From assembly GCA_009746045.1 (NCBI GenBank), contig RPFO01000648.1, positions 916,911 to 980,910 on the forward strand: a stretch of DNA of 64,000 nt. Direction: 5' to 3'. Positions 11,741-24,200 of this stretch are shown piece after piece (within the stretch, counting starts at the first letter, position 1; the number at the start of each line of letters is the position of its first letter). The notes beneath the pieces are model-generated. The model worked only from the letters and a program-made list of their open reading frames with translations. It was not told the origin of the DNA and made no database searches. Origin of the DNA: Mesostigma viride. Taxonomy: Eukaryota; Streptophyta; Mesostigmatophyceae; Mesostigmatales; Mesostigmataceae. Made by a program: the position numbers and the translations under genes.

Positions 11741-11878
11741 GGCCACACTATGCAGCGAGCTCAGGTCTTGCCGCGTGCGTAGCGCAGCCCAGAAAAATCA
11801 GCACGACTTGGCCCTACCACCTGACCGGCCTGGCAAAGGGCCTAAGTACCCAAGCCGCAAAAAGCCTTGGTTTGGCTC

Positions 11879-12090
11879 GTTGCCTCGCCTTGCCATGTCG
11901 CCTTGCCTTGGCTTGTTGCCTCCCCTTGGCTTACTGCCTCGCCTTGGCTTATTGCCTCGCCTTGGCTTGTTGCCTCGCCTTGCCTTGTGGCCTCGCCTTG
12001 GCTTATTGCCTCGCCTTGGCTTGTTGCCTCGCCTTGGCTTGTTGCCTCGCCTTGGCTTGTTGCGTCGCCTTGGCTTGTTGCCTTGTATTG
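11879..12090. repeat. 18-bp minisatellite, about 12 copies
   Basis: Unit TTGCCTCGCCTTGGCTTG with a few substitutions. On the minus strand it would read as a QGEATS hexapeptide repeat in frame with the third exon of the BORCS8-like gene, but it lies beyond a good donor site (12131/12130). I place it in the following intron. Confidence 0.95.
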
Positions 12091-12130
12091 GGGTACATCC
12101 ATGAATGAATGAATGAATTGATCGGCGTAC

Positions 12131-12944
12131 CTGTCCAGCGCAGCAAAAGACCTTCGAAGCGACGCCATGATGCGCTGGTGCGACCTGGCCGCCGGTGCCG
12201 GTGCGTCCGCCAACGTGGGGGCGGTCGCTGCAGCAGGTTCTGCTGAGAGCGAAAGGGCGAGGATCGGGGTTGGGGAAACACCCCCCGCTGTGCCCGTGTC
12301 GTGCGCTGGTACCAAGGACGAGCCCAGCGCCCCCGCGCACTGCGAATGCGAATCTCTCCGTCTCACGCCGCTGCCATGGACCCCTGCGCCCTGGTGAGCC
12401 CCCTGCAGGGTATTGGTAGAAGCACACGCTGGATCCAACGCGGCTGTGGCTGCGTGGTGGGTGGCCCCACTCCCTTCGGTTTCGGCGCGGTGGTCGTGGG
12501 CACTTCCCTGTAATGAGGCCATCCCTCCCCCGTCAATCGCATCCGTGACGCCTCGCATCCCTCCTTGTGCCGCACTTGGTGCAGCACCCGTGTCCCCTGA
12601 CTCACAAAGCATAGTGGCGGGGGTGGGCCCCATCTCCCCCTTCGCCATGGCCCCCGCGTCCTCCTTGGCCATGCCAGGTGCGGCCCCCCTTTCCTCCTCA
12701 GCAATGCCAACTCCCCGCCCCCAGCGCTCGACAAGGGCAGGGCCGGCCCCCCTGTCCCGCTCAACAGGGGCAGGGCCAGTCCCCTGGTCCCGCTCTACAT
12801 GGGCAGGGCCGGCCCCCGTTTCTGTTGCCCCGTGGTGGGTGGACCCCAGTCGCGCGATCTCATCGAGCACTTCCATGATCTCGGACGTGTGCCCCTGCAG
12901 ATCGCCCAGCTGCCAGCAGCAGCAGCGCAGCTTGGCCTGCACGC

Positions 12945-12976
<32 letters not shown>

Positions 12977-14644
12977 ACGAGCGGATGAACAAAGAGCCAA
13001 AGCGGGCGATGGAAAGAGGACGGGAAGCATGATGAAGGGGCAAGCGAGCATCAGACACTCATGCCAGAAGATGAGTGTTCTGTCGGCGAGACATGCACAT
13101 ATAGAAGTATGTAGACTCGAGTTGGGGGGCAGATCGACATTCGCTGGTTGTAGGATCGACATGTGCATGTGGGTGGGCATGGGATGGGCGTGTGGCAAAG
13201 CAATAAGGCAAGACAATCGTGTTGGTTGTAAGGGAAAGATGCGATGAGCACGGATGAGCGGCATGTGATGCAGCAATGAATCATCAATTAGCAGAGATGA
13301 CGCGCCGATGATGCGGCGATGATGTCGCGAGGATACTCAGGTGTTACTAGGAGCCTACAATCGGTGCTGTGGACAAGGGCGAAGCCGGCGAGCAGCAAAA
13401 GATACACATTAGAATAAGTTGATTGAAATACGACTTGAGATTGATAGACCACTGTAGCAGTTGCTAAGCGACACGCAAGGAAGCAGGTAGGCTGGTAACT
13501 GGGCAAGGAGGCCAGCAAGGGGCGCATGAGCAAGCGACGAGGGAGGGAGGGAGGGAGGGAGGAGGGAGGGAGGGAGGGAGGGAGGGAGGGAGGGAGGGAG
13601 GGAGGGAGGGAGGGAGGGAGGGAGGGAGGGAGGGAGGAGGGAGGGAGGGAGGGAGGGAGGGAGGGAGGGAGGGAGGGAGGAGGGAGGGAGGGAGGGAGGG
13701 AGGGAGGGAGGAGGGAGGGAGGGAGGAGGGAGGGAGGGAGGGAGGGAGGGAGGGAGGGAGGGAGGGAGGGAGGAGGGAGGAGGGAGGGAGGGAGGGAGCG
13801 GGGAGGGAGCGAGGAGGGAGGGAGGAGGGAGGGAGGGAGGGAGGAGGGAGGGAGGGAGGGAGGGAGGGAGGGAGGGAGGAGGGAGGGAGGGAGGGAGGGA
13901 GGGAGGGAGGGAGGGAGGGAGGGAGGGAGGAGGGAGGGAGGGAGGGAGGGAGGGAGGGAGGGAGGAGGGAGGGAGGGAGGGAGGGAGGGAGGGAGGGGGA
14001 GGGAGGGAGGGAGGGAGGGAGGGAGGGAGGGAGGGAGGAGGGAGGGAGGGAGGGAGGGAGGAGGGAGGGAGGGAGGGAGGGAGGGAGGGAGGGAGGGAGG
14101 GAGGGAGGAGGGAGGGAGGGAGGGAGGGAGGGAGGGAGGGAGGGAGGGAGGGAGGGAGGAGGGAGGGAGGGAGGGAGGAGGGAGGGAGGGAGGGAGGGAG
14201 GGAGGGAGGGAGGGAGGGAGGGGGGCTTGACTGCCCCAACATTGCGCAGTAAGACAATCAGTCTCTGACAGGCAGCCTACCTCACATTCCATCAGTACAG
14301 GAACGGACGTTTCCACGTGTTTTTGGATGTAGTAAAGCCCCAGGGAGGGTTCGTTGCACGCATGACAAAGAAGTTCTTTCACCCTTGTCCGGACTGCCGG
14401 GGTGGATGCCCAAGGAGCCGCGAAACACAGATGCAAGAAAGCAGACCGTCATTTAAAAGAGAGCTTTCCTGCTAAAATGTGCATCGCTTACCCACAGAAC
14501 GCCACATTACTCTGGGTAATCATGAAAATCAGACTGCATTTGCCTCTTACCCTTTTTTGACTTGTCGCCCGCTTGAATAGCGAGATCCGTCGTACCAAAG
14601 ATGGGTAGGAGTACATCGACTTTTGGCAGAAGAGCGCTCGCCAT
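12131..14644 (-). CDS. BORCS8-like protein (exons 1-3; 3' end not found)
   Basis: Minus-strand spliced gene. Exon 1 is 14644-14551 (ATG at 14644, donor GTAAG). Exon 2 is 14393-14281 (acceptor GGCAG, donor GTAGG). Exon 3 is 12936-12131 (acceptor GTGCAG after a CA-rich tract, donor GTACG). Phases match at both joins. Residues 27-69 read [15 protein letters not shown], then HAC, then [19 protein letters not shown]. The last stretch matches the conserved core of BORCS8/MEF2BNB, a BORC subunit that links lysosomes to Arl8 and kinesin in animals. Exon 3 starts with a plausible helical segment ([18 protein letters not shown]), then a long low-complexity Ala/Gly linker with imitation repeats ([12 protein letters not shown] type) not found in animal BORCS8. 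It ends in [17 protein letters not shown]. Assignment rests on the NEPS core only; a role in lysosome or vacuole positioning in algae is inference. It diverges from UTP23. Confidence 0.6.
12949..12976. repeat. (TG)n microsatellite
   Basis: About 14 TG dinucleotides. On the minus strand this is a CA tract directly upstream of the exon 3 acceptor (GTGCAG) of the BORCS8-like gene, so it takes the position of the pyrimidine-rich tract. Confidence 0.95.
13535..14223. repeat. (GGGA)n / GGA purine tract, about 690 bp
   Basis: Almost uninterrupted GGGA tetranucleotides with occasional GGA and a few single substitutions. It lies in intron 2 of the BORCS8-like gene, where the transcribed RNA would be a (UCCC)n pyrimidine tract. 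It opens long artificial SLPP-repeat and GGRE-repeat ORFs. A mirror-symmetric homopurine tract of this length can form triplex (H-DNA) or G-quadruplex structures (known behaviour of such sequences). Confidence 0.98.
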
Positions 14645-15272
14645 GTTACTTAGCCGCGGTCACTGACAAAAGGACGGTGGTGAAAACTCCTTCGCATCGC
14701 ATCCCTGCCCGGCGCCTAGGAGGCTCCAAAATGTCCTAATTCCCTTTCCAGCCTCCAGAAGTGCCAAGGACCGAAAGACCTCGATGAATTCGCATAAACG
14801 CTTCATGACGGCCCTAGCTGGGCCATGTGCGTCCAGAACGTAGGCCGGTCGTTGCCTATGCTGGATGTCACGCTCAAATGCAGGGGGTGACGCTCAGATG
14901 CAGGAGGTTACAGCTTGGCTCCGTATCTATGTTGCCGTCTTGCCAGAGAACTCAATTTACGCAACTGCAAGCACGACGTAAAATGTGATGGAACCATTGA
15001 GTCCATTATGTTGCGCTGTGCAGGGCACCAACCGATGGCAAGTGCCACGTGGCGAGAACTCAGACTGATACGCTCGATGCCAATTGGCAAGCGTTCAGCA
15101 CTGCTCTGCCGCCAGCAGCCAGCACCAAATTTGGCAATTTTCAATTTTGGGGCAGTGACGTCCGGCAGCGGAAGTCCGCGTCGAAACGCAAGCGGCTATA
15201 AAGTGGGCTATGTCGGCTGCGAAGGAACATTCGTCCGGGTACTGGTATTCTCTGCTTCAGTGACTAGGAAAA
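14645..15272. promoter_or_regulatory. Divergent intergenic region between BORCS8-like gene and UTP23
   Basis: About 630 bp separate the two start codons, which point away from each other, so the region presumably carries both promoters. TATAAAG at 15197-15203 lies 70 bp before the UTP23 ATG, a suitable place for a TATA box. ORFs here (for example 14915-15352 plus) overlap the UTP23 start in another frame and have no motif. Confidence 0.5.
15197..15203 (+). promoter_or_regulatory. Possible TATA box of UTP23
   Basis: TATAAAG, 70 bp upstream of the UTP23 start codon. Position and sequence are suitable; no transcript evidence. Confidence 0.35.
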
Positions 15273-18200
15273 ATGAAGGGGAAAAGGTTAAAACAAACAA
15301 GGAAACATGTTCGATTCTTCAAAGTATGTTTCGGTTTTCGCGCCCCGTTTAAGGTCTTAATGGATGGCAATTTCATCCATCAAAACCTGGCGTTAACTAG
15401 CTCGTAAGTCGGCAGAACGCTGGTTACAGTGGGTGTGCTTGCCGCTTTGCTAATTGCTTTATGCAAGGTTTTGAAAGTTGTTAATGTACGTCTTAGCTTG
15501 GCATGGACAGCAAATTGGCTTGCTTCGCATCATTTGCTCTCCATTACACCAAGTTCTGACCCGAACAGCCTGAAACCATCTTGTGACATAGAATGTCACG
15601 GTCAGCCTATATATTCACTATCGAAAAATATGTAATACGTGTCTTAAAATGTGTGTTGCCTTGTTTATGGTGCGTGTACACGTCCTGAACCGGCTGCCAG
15701 ACTCGGGAGCGTCTCGGAGTCTATCCCTAAGCTGCTCGGCTTTCCAACTCGCGTCTTCGTCACACGTTGTATCCAGGCCGAGCTTCGCAGCCTCGGTCCC
15801 AAGTATGCGGGTATGTTAGGGACGGACACTGCTAAGAAGATATCTTTAATCAGGAAGGGCCGAGGTCAGCTCGAAAACGTGATGACTTGAAGATGGGGGG
15901 AAAAGCCTTGCGACCAAGGGCGCCCCTAGTGAATTGGCCGTTATCGGGGTCAGCTGCAAGGCCTTTGGCTTCGTGGAGAGTAGACGTCGGCGAATAGTGG
16001 CGCGTGTCAGTAGACAGTCGTCTACTCTGTTTCTGTCTCGCTGGATCTCAAGGTGACAGGATGTCCCCATGTTGTTTTTATCTCAACATAAACGAGGACA
16101 CGGTGAAATGGCGCACTTCCGTCTTAGTATCTACAACGTATAACTGATATATCTATAACCTGCAACCTACAACCTCAAACTTGTGTATCTATATCATATA
16201 ACATATAACATATAACATATAACATACAACATATAGCATATAACATATAGCATATAACATATAACATATAACATATAACATATAACATATAACATATAAC
16301 ATATAACATATAACATATAACATATAACATATAACATATAACATATAACATTTAACCTTTTACTTTAACTTTAACTATAACTAGTATATCTATAAATTTA
16401 GATTCAGTTTTGTGTCTAGAAGGCACCCTGCTTCCGTCCTCCATGTCATGCAGTGCTCCTGCCCATCTGTCCTCTAATGCTCGTACCACTTTATACTGCA
16501 AATCTCACCAAATTCGCTAACACCTTATCGATGTCTCTTAACATTTGTACCAGTCTCCTTCCGTCCCCTGCAGCTTCGATCCTTACATCCCGCTCCCTTT
16601 ATACTCCCTTTCTTTGCGAGATTCCTCGCCCTTTCCCAACATCGGCCTGTTTTGAACAATGGCTCCAACACCCCAGTTTCCCCCTACACAGTTCCAGCCT
16701 ATTGGGCACTTCCCTCCAGTTCATAGCCCAGCTTTTTCTGTGCGTCCCCACAGATCATCTTACCCTTGCATGGCGGACTCGCCCCTTTCCCCCCAATGAC
16801 TTTCCTGGCGTACATTGGTCCATTCCATCCACCCAATTCTTCATTTCGTCCTCCCCAGCCACGGTGGCGGCTGCCAAGCACCTTGCGCTGGCCAAATGTG
16901 AACATGAGGCGCCCGTGACCGCGTCCGAGTGCATCCTGTCGCAAGTGGGTGAGTCGGCGAGTCATTGGAAGGACCACAGGAAATCACTGAATAGTTTCTC
17001 CTTTTCATTTTACAGCAGTGGCCGCGTCCGAGTGCATCCTGTCGCAAGCCGGTGTGTTATGCTGGCAACCTGTCGCAAGTGGGTGCGCTATGCTGGCAAC
17101 CTGTCGCAAGTGGGTGCGCTATGCTGGCAGCCTGTCGCAAGTGGGTGCGCTATGCTGGCAGCCTGTCGCAAGTGGGTGCGCTATGCTGGCAGCCTGTCGC
17201 AAGTGGGTGCGCTATGCTGGCAGCCTGTCGCAAGTGGGTGCGCTAAACTGGCAACCTGTCGCAAGTGGGTGCGCTATGCTGGCAAGCACCTTTACAGGCG
17301 GTGGCGTGGCGGGTGAGCACGCTGATATCCCATGGAACGGATGGGCGTTTCAGTGTGTATTGTTGCGTGTGGGTGAGTCTAGGAAGCATAGAACATATTC
17401 CCTATGCTAGCATCCGCATGTCCGTCCCATGTGCTGTCACCCAGATTCACGATGGTCACACCGCTCTTGCCGCACTTGGCATCCACTCCCACTCTTGCCG
17501 CACTTGGCATGCATCCATCCCTTTGTTGTTGTGCTTGCTTTGATGGTGGCTTTGCCCCCCCGCGCAGGCGAGGAGTAGATAGCTGACATGGCATGACAAC
17601 CTTTGCTTTTTGTCTCCACGCTCACCCACACGCAAGCCATTACTATCATCCCACGTGCATGCCAGCAGTCAGCACTCAGCGTAACATAACAAACTCCGCT
17701 CACCCGAGCTCTGCGATCGTCCCTACGCTGCCACCCGTCACCCGTGCGCAGGCGAGCAAAACGAGTCGCACTTCTTCGTGGCGTCACAGGACCAGAACCT
17801 GCGCCGCTTGCTGGAGAAGGTGGGCTGCCTGTGCACCCTTCTGTTATCTGTCCTTGCCGACCTGTCGCGCACCCTCCTGTAATCTGTCCTTGCCGACCTG
17901 TCGCGCACCCTTCTCTATTCTGTCCTTGCCGACCTGTCGCGCACCCTTCTCTATTCTGTCCTTGCCGACCTGTCGCGCATCCTTCTCTATTCTGTCCTTG
18001 CCGACCTGTCGCGCACCCTTCTCTAATCTGTCCTTGCCGACCTGTCGCGCACCCTTCTCTAATCTGTCCTTGCCGACCTGTCGCACACCCTTCTCTAATC
18101 TGTCCTTGCCGACCTGTCGCACACCCTTCTGTAATCGCTCATTCATCTGAAGCAGGTGACCGCGGTGCCCTTCATCCACATCCACAATGGCGTCCTGATT

Positions 18201-21200
18201 CTGGAGAAGCCCACTGAAGAACAGCACAAGGCGGCTCAAAAGGTTTGCTGCTGCTAGCAACTGGTAGGGGGAAGCTACCATACCCAAGACAGTCGTGATG
18301 TGAGAAGAGAAAGTGATCGGATGCTGTTCCGCTGGTTTTGCCGATCATCTTGTTTTCTTTCTTCTTTTTCTGGTGGCCAATAAGGTAATTTGCTGGGTTT
18401 GGCGGTTTAAGAGTCATCAGTTACTGTCAGCAGGCAGCCTACACCTTGGGGCATTCTTGCGAAGAAGAGAGAGTCCATGTCTCCGAATTCGCCCTGGCTG
18501 TCCAAATTTCTGCTGTGAACAATGTCCTTCTGAACTAGTGCACCCAATCCCTCGTGCACCCAATTCCTAGCTGTACCCAACCATACACCAGCGTAGAGAT
18601 CCAGGGCCACCAGTATCCAGTGTCCTGACCTTGCCGTGCCCCCTCACCCCCACCATCCGTGTCTCATGGGTGTGCCCCATCCGGGTTTCTGCCTACATGG
18701 ACACTGTTCAACGTGTCGTGTATGACACCTTCATCGGTGCCTCCTCTGCTGCATTGCGCGTGCAGTACAACAATACTAGTATAGCTAAATATAGCATAAT
18801 TATAATATATAGTAAAATTATATATAATACTAGTGTCATATATATACCATTATTGGTGTCGTTGTCTTTCTGTGTCTCCTGACTGCTGTTTTTCCAATTC
18901 CCCGTTCCTTTCCCCCTCACCGCTCATCCTCCCCAGCTGGAGAAGAAGAACACGGTGGTCCCTGAGTGGGAGACGGCGGCGCTCAAGAAACGGCGCAAGG
19001 CCGAGCGCGCCGCGCAAGGGCGAGGTGCGACATCATAGCGAGGTGGATGGGTGGGGGTCACTGTAGGTAGTCAGTATAACCAGCTCATGGGAGCACCCGC
19101 GAAGGGCGCATACGTGTTCGGTTGGAACCACCTGATGTCTTATTTCCCTTGAGCTCACTAGGAAGGGCGCAGAGTTGTACAGTTTTAGGGAGCCACCTGT
19201 TCTGTTTGTGCCCCGCCCCTAGGTTCCCTTGCGCTCGCTAAAAAGGGTTGTTCATAAAGGGTTGTTCATAAAGGGTTGTTCATGAAGGCTTGTTCATAAA
19301 GGGTTGTTCATGAAGGGTTGTTCATGAAGGGTTGTTCATAAAGGGTTGTTCATGAAGGGTTGTTCATGAAGGGTTGTTCATAAAGGGTTGTTCATGAAGG
19401 GTTGTTCATGAAGGGTTGTTCATAAAGGGCTGTTCATGAAGGGTTGTTCATGAAGGGTTGTTCATGAAGGCTTGTTCATAAAGGGTTGTTCATGAAGGGT
19501 TGTTCATGAAGGGTTGTTCATGAAGGGTTGTTCACAAAGGCTTGTTCATGAAGGGTTGTTCATGAAGGGTTGTTCATAAAGGGTTGTTCATGAAGGGTTG
19601 TTCATAAAGGGTTGTTCATAAAGGGTTGTTCATAAAGGGTTGTTCATGAAGGGTTGTTCATAAAGGGTTGTTCATGAAGGGTTGTTCATAAAGGGTTGTT
19701 CATGAAGGGTTGTTCGTAAAGGGTTGTTCATAAAGGGTTGTTCATGAAGGGTTGTTCATAAAGGGTTGTTCATGAAGGGTTGTTCACAAAGGGTTGTTCA
19801 TGAAGGGTTGTTCGTAAAGGGTTGTTCATGAAGGGTTGTTCATGAAGGGTTGTTCATGAAGGGTTGTTCATAAAGGGTTGTTCATAAAGGGTTGTTCACT
19901 GGAAGGACTCTCCGTCCTTTTTCCCGGTTCGATCTCTCGGGCTATCTCGGGTCCAGGGAATCACATCACAATCTTCTAGTATCAGCTGTCAGGTCGTGCT
20001 ACTGGGGATTCTAGTGACAATGCTTGCCTTTGGGCATGATAGTAGGGTACTGACCTTGCACACCGTCACTAGCAAGTATAGAGCAAGTGACACGCCCATT
20101 TCCTGATTCGTTGTGCCAACTTTGCCCTCCGCCCTTTGCTACCTGCCACCGTCACAGATGCTCAATGTTGTGACAGACACTGCGCTTGCCATATCACATG
20201 CCCGCCACCCTTCGCTACCTGCTGCCATCACACACACCTGTGCAATCATGCAACAGACATTGCGCTCGTGCGAGGGAAGCCGGCGGGCAGCGTGGCCGCC
20301 AGTAGCCACGCGCTGGCAGGGGCCAGCGGTGCCACACAGGGTGGCGCCGAGGAGGCGGGCCGTGATGGCGCAGGGACAGCTGTCGAGATATCAGAGGAGG
20401 GAGACGGGAGCGATGGTGATGCGACGGGGCAGGGGCAGCGGGTTGGCGATGTGGCGGGCAGGGCAGCGACTGGCGTGGAGGCTCCGCCATGGCGGCCGCC
20501 ACCTGCCGCGCTGGTAGCGCCGGGCTTTAAACGCAAACGAGCAAAGGTGCGCGCGGTGGTCTGGAGTAGGGAGCGCTGGTGGTGGCTAGAGGTGTCTTGT
20601 TAGGATCGGAAGTAGGGTTGAGGGACAGTGGTGGCTAGAGGCAAAGCCTAGCACCCACTTCTGCCCATGTTTCTGGAGAGATGCGTGGATGTGACTCACG
20701 TGGGTTGAAGCATGGCATTGTGGAGTGAGGGGGGAGGGGTGGAGGATTGGGGAACGGTCGCATGGTTATACGGTGGGCTGGGGCTCTTTTCTCTTCGGGG
20801 GACGATGCTGCCATCACCCTTGTGGTACGATGGGGCTGTATTTTCTTCAGGGGGATATGCTGCCATCACTCTTTAGTCTCGCCGTTCTCACGTATTATCG
20901 CCCAAGCACGAACACAAGTGGCTAGCTCATGTTTTTTCCATGCCTGTGTGCATTACGTGGTCTTCTGTGACCAGGAATTCTGTATGATTGTGGGCGTTAT
21001 GATTGGTTGTCCCTTTCTAATTTCTCTGTTACTCTGGTCAGTCCCACTCATGGTTGCCTGCAGGGTCCCAACCCCCTCTCTGCCAAGAAGCCATCTAAAT
21101 CAACTCAGCAATCAGCACCCCCGCCGCCCAAGGTATGTCGGCACACTGTGAGCATGCCCTAGGCTGCTACTTTATTACTTAATTACTGGCTCCTTGATTA

Positions 21201-24200
21201 CTTAATTACTTAGTTACTTGCATTAAGGCTGCTCATAGCCTGCTTACTACATACTCTGCCGTACAGCTTGTAATTCACCCTGCTTACACATAGTATGCCT
21301 TCAGTTGATTTTTAGCGAGATGAATATGTATTTGCTCTCTCACTCTCGCAACATATCACATTCAATAAATATATAGTAGTATGCCTTACACTCCGAAGTA
21401 GCCAGCCAAGCTTCTACCCGCCCCATGGTTCTAATAACCCGTGATGAGAGTTCTATTATGTTCATGTGGTGACCCCCCCCATGGTTCTAATAACCCGTGA
21501 TGGGAGTTCTATTATGTTCATGTGTTGACCCCCCCCATGGTTCTAATAACCCGTGATGAGAGTTCTATTATGTTCATGTGTTGACCCCCCCCATGGTTCT
21601 AATAACCCGTGATGAGAGTTCTATGTTCATGTGTTGACCCCCCCCATGGTTCGAATAACCCGTGATGAGAGTTCTATTATGTTCATGTGTTGACCGCCAC
21701 CGATGCGGGAATCCCATGCACTTTTTGCCTGCACTTTTAGATGTCCATCTGGCATTCGAAATCTGCTGACAATGCCATTAGCACAATGCTTAAAAGGCAA
21801 ATTTAATTAATTTTGCAGACACCAAATAGTCGTCTAGACATGTTTTTCTTGGTAAGACTGAACTGGAAGCTTTTCCACTGACTGTGGGCTCATGCGCAAG
21901 GGAGTTTATTGCAACAAATGTAGCTATCCTAACTTAGCGTGAATTAGTAGTTGGCTGCTCCTTAAGGGGAGGGTCCCATAGAAGTATATCAAAACTTAGC
22001 CCCCCTAATAACTACAGAAATGCAACTGACAACCACTGAATGATGTTTGGGGACCATAAACATGATGTTTGGGCATGCATACCACCACTTGTTGGGGGTA
22101 CTACCCCCAGCCATACACCGGCTATGAGCTAAAAATAGAAAAAAACGCTGTCCGGGGCACATCTTGCCCAGAACAGTGGGAGAACCAGTTGCATGAAAAA
22201 AGCACACCCCATATAAAAATGTCATGGGACATGGTTTCTACCTAATTGGATCAACAAAATCAGCACATCCCTTAGAGTTATTAATTTTTGGGCCAAAAAT
22301 ACGCTTTTTTAGGCGGGGCGTCCCCATACACACTCATAACACATCAATTAGGCCTGAAAAGCACAAGTCAAATTCTGTCATGACCATAGAAGGCACTGTC
22401 AAAGTTTGGTGGCATTCTGAGCTCAGCTGTAGCAGTTATTAATTTTGGCAGTTGGCCACCTGTGCAGACGCTAAGGAAGGCATTAGTGAGTATTAAGGCA
22501 CACTAACACTTCCTATGCCATCCAAAAGGCTCCTGACCATGCCCAATTCGACCACAATGTACAAGGAGGTGGCTGGGCACGTCATGTGCCCTTGCCTTAC
22601 CTCGACACGGGCAACCTGTTGCGTGTGTGCACAACAATGAGGCAGGTAGCTCCACATGCCTAGCCAACACTTCTAAAGCATATTCCAGGTTTATGGTGTG
22701 GGCATCATCCCAAAACCAAGCTCAAACACACCCTAGAAAGCCATATCCACTAATTGCCCAACAAGGGTAACAACAGACAGTCCACAGAGAAAGCAGAATT
22801 ATCATACATGCTGCTTGCCAAGGCTTCTTACCATGGTTACCTTGCCTTGCTAGCATATGAATTAGGGCTCTCCCATTTTAGTGGGAGAGAGGCCAACAAG
22901 ACAACGATAACCCCTACCTACGTGCAGTTCCACCCATGCAGTATGCCCCTCAGAAAAACCACTGCCACCTTTCTTTCCAGCGCAATTGTTTGCCAAGAAA
23001 CAAACTCAAGCTTGTGAGCCTCTAACCACAATGAAGCCTCTGCTAAGAAAGGCCGCGTCAATATTCACACAAAACTGAGCGCTGTTAGCAATCTCCTTCC
23101 AAGAAACCACTCAGCAAATCCCTGACAACTTGACGATATGCCACGGTCACGCTTTGACACATCCCAGCCATGCAACGTACATAAAAACCACTGAAAGGTG
23201 CCAGGAATCTGGCGATGCGCAGCACGGAATGGCATTATACCTGGCGCTAACTGCACGGAAAGAAGCCGAAAACTTGCGTTGATAACTCATAAAGGAAGCG
23301 AAACATTCATAGGATCACGTTGATCACACGATCGTACCATTACCGGAATTGTCCTTCGCCCAGCGGCGCAAGAAAGAACAACCTTCCATGGAATAATAAG
23401 ACGCGCATCCCGCGAGCCTGGAGAGTGTCTTACCGATCATGACGGAAATCTTGCCGAAACCCAGCAAATTTTTTAAAGCTTTACCAATAACGATTTAAAC
23501 GCATCCTTGACGCTAGGTAAAGCCCATAAAACCTGACAATCACCGCCGCCAGCGTGCATTCTAATTTATTCCTCTCGACGAAAACATCAGATTGGACCCC
23601 CGTGGCGATGGTCATCAATAAAATAATCGACACTGCAAAAAACGCGAACCCCGCTACGAAGTAGTATCATTTACTCATCGTCTTTAAGATTCGCTCAGTT
23701 TCTCTGCATTCCGCGAGCTATCTTTTTCTACTCTGCCTGAAAGCACGTCGCCATGGCCAGCTCCGGTAGGGTGCGCGCCCCGTGCACCACTTTTTCACGG
23801 TACGGACGGGTACTGCGAATTTTTCGGCGCCAAAATATTCGCGCCGGGACCGTCCCCTTAAGCTGCACCAGTCTGCTGGTTGTTTCGACCGCAGCTTGTG
23901 TCACCTCAAGGACCGCTGAACATGTTGAGGAATAGTTGTCTCACTTATTGTTGAGTTGGCAGTGCGCAATCGGAGCCCCAGGTTCTGGCAGAGACATCAA
24001 GTCTTTCATTTGCTTCTCCTACGCTCTGGGTGCAGTCTCATTACTGCTATTACCAGAATTGTGGGCAATTTTCACGTATCGTGTTGATGCTTGCTATAGA
24101 AGGTTTCCAATCTAACATGTTAGTATTCTCTGCGTTGCCTCCCCATGTATCGTAATTGTGCTGGCATTTGCAGGCGCCTGAAGAAGTGACCTCGAAGCAT

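Noticed and set aside
11095-11748. PLVSLSPSIAIDRWCLCPQV-type repeat ORFs
   Set aside because: The 35-bp minisatellite is read in three frames; none is unique.
11842-12130. Continuation of BORCS8-like exon 3 into a QGEATS repeat tail
   Set aside because: A good donor (ACAG|GTACG) ends the exon at 12131; the rest is the 18-bp minisatellite. Read-through remains possible but is less likely.
13288-14436. SLPPSLPP-repeat protein (382 codons, minus)
   Set aside because: Translation of the (GGGA)n tract; it also runs over a true exon of the BORCS8-like gene and its donor site.
14915-15352. GYKVGYVGCEGTFV as the UTP23 N-terminus
   Set aside because: It looks like the family motif by chance. The correct frame starts at ATG 15273 with a far better match, intact Asp31 and a phase-consistent splice.
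17837-18135. CRISPR-like array (also considered for 11239-11740)
   Set aside because: Units are contiguous with no unique spacers, and the locus is eukaryotic and intronic.
19240-19898. Interstitial telomere repeat
   Set aside because: The unit is GGGTTGTTCATRAA, not TTTAGGG or TTTTAGGG.
19900-19975. tRNA T-arm-like GGTTCGATC near 19926
   Set aside because: No acceptor stem, D-arm or anticodon arm could be folded around it.
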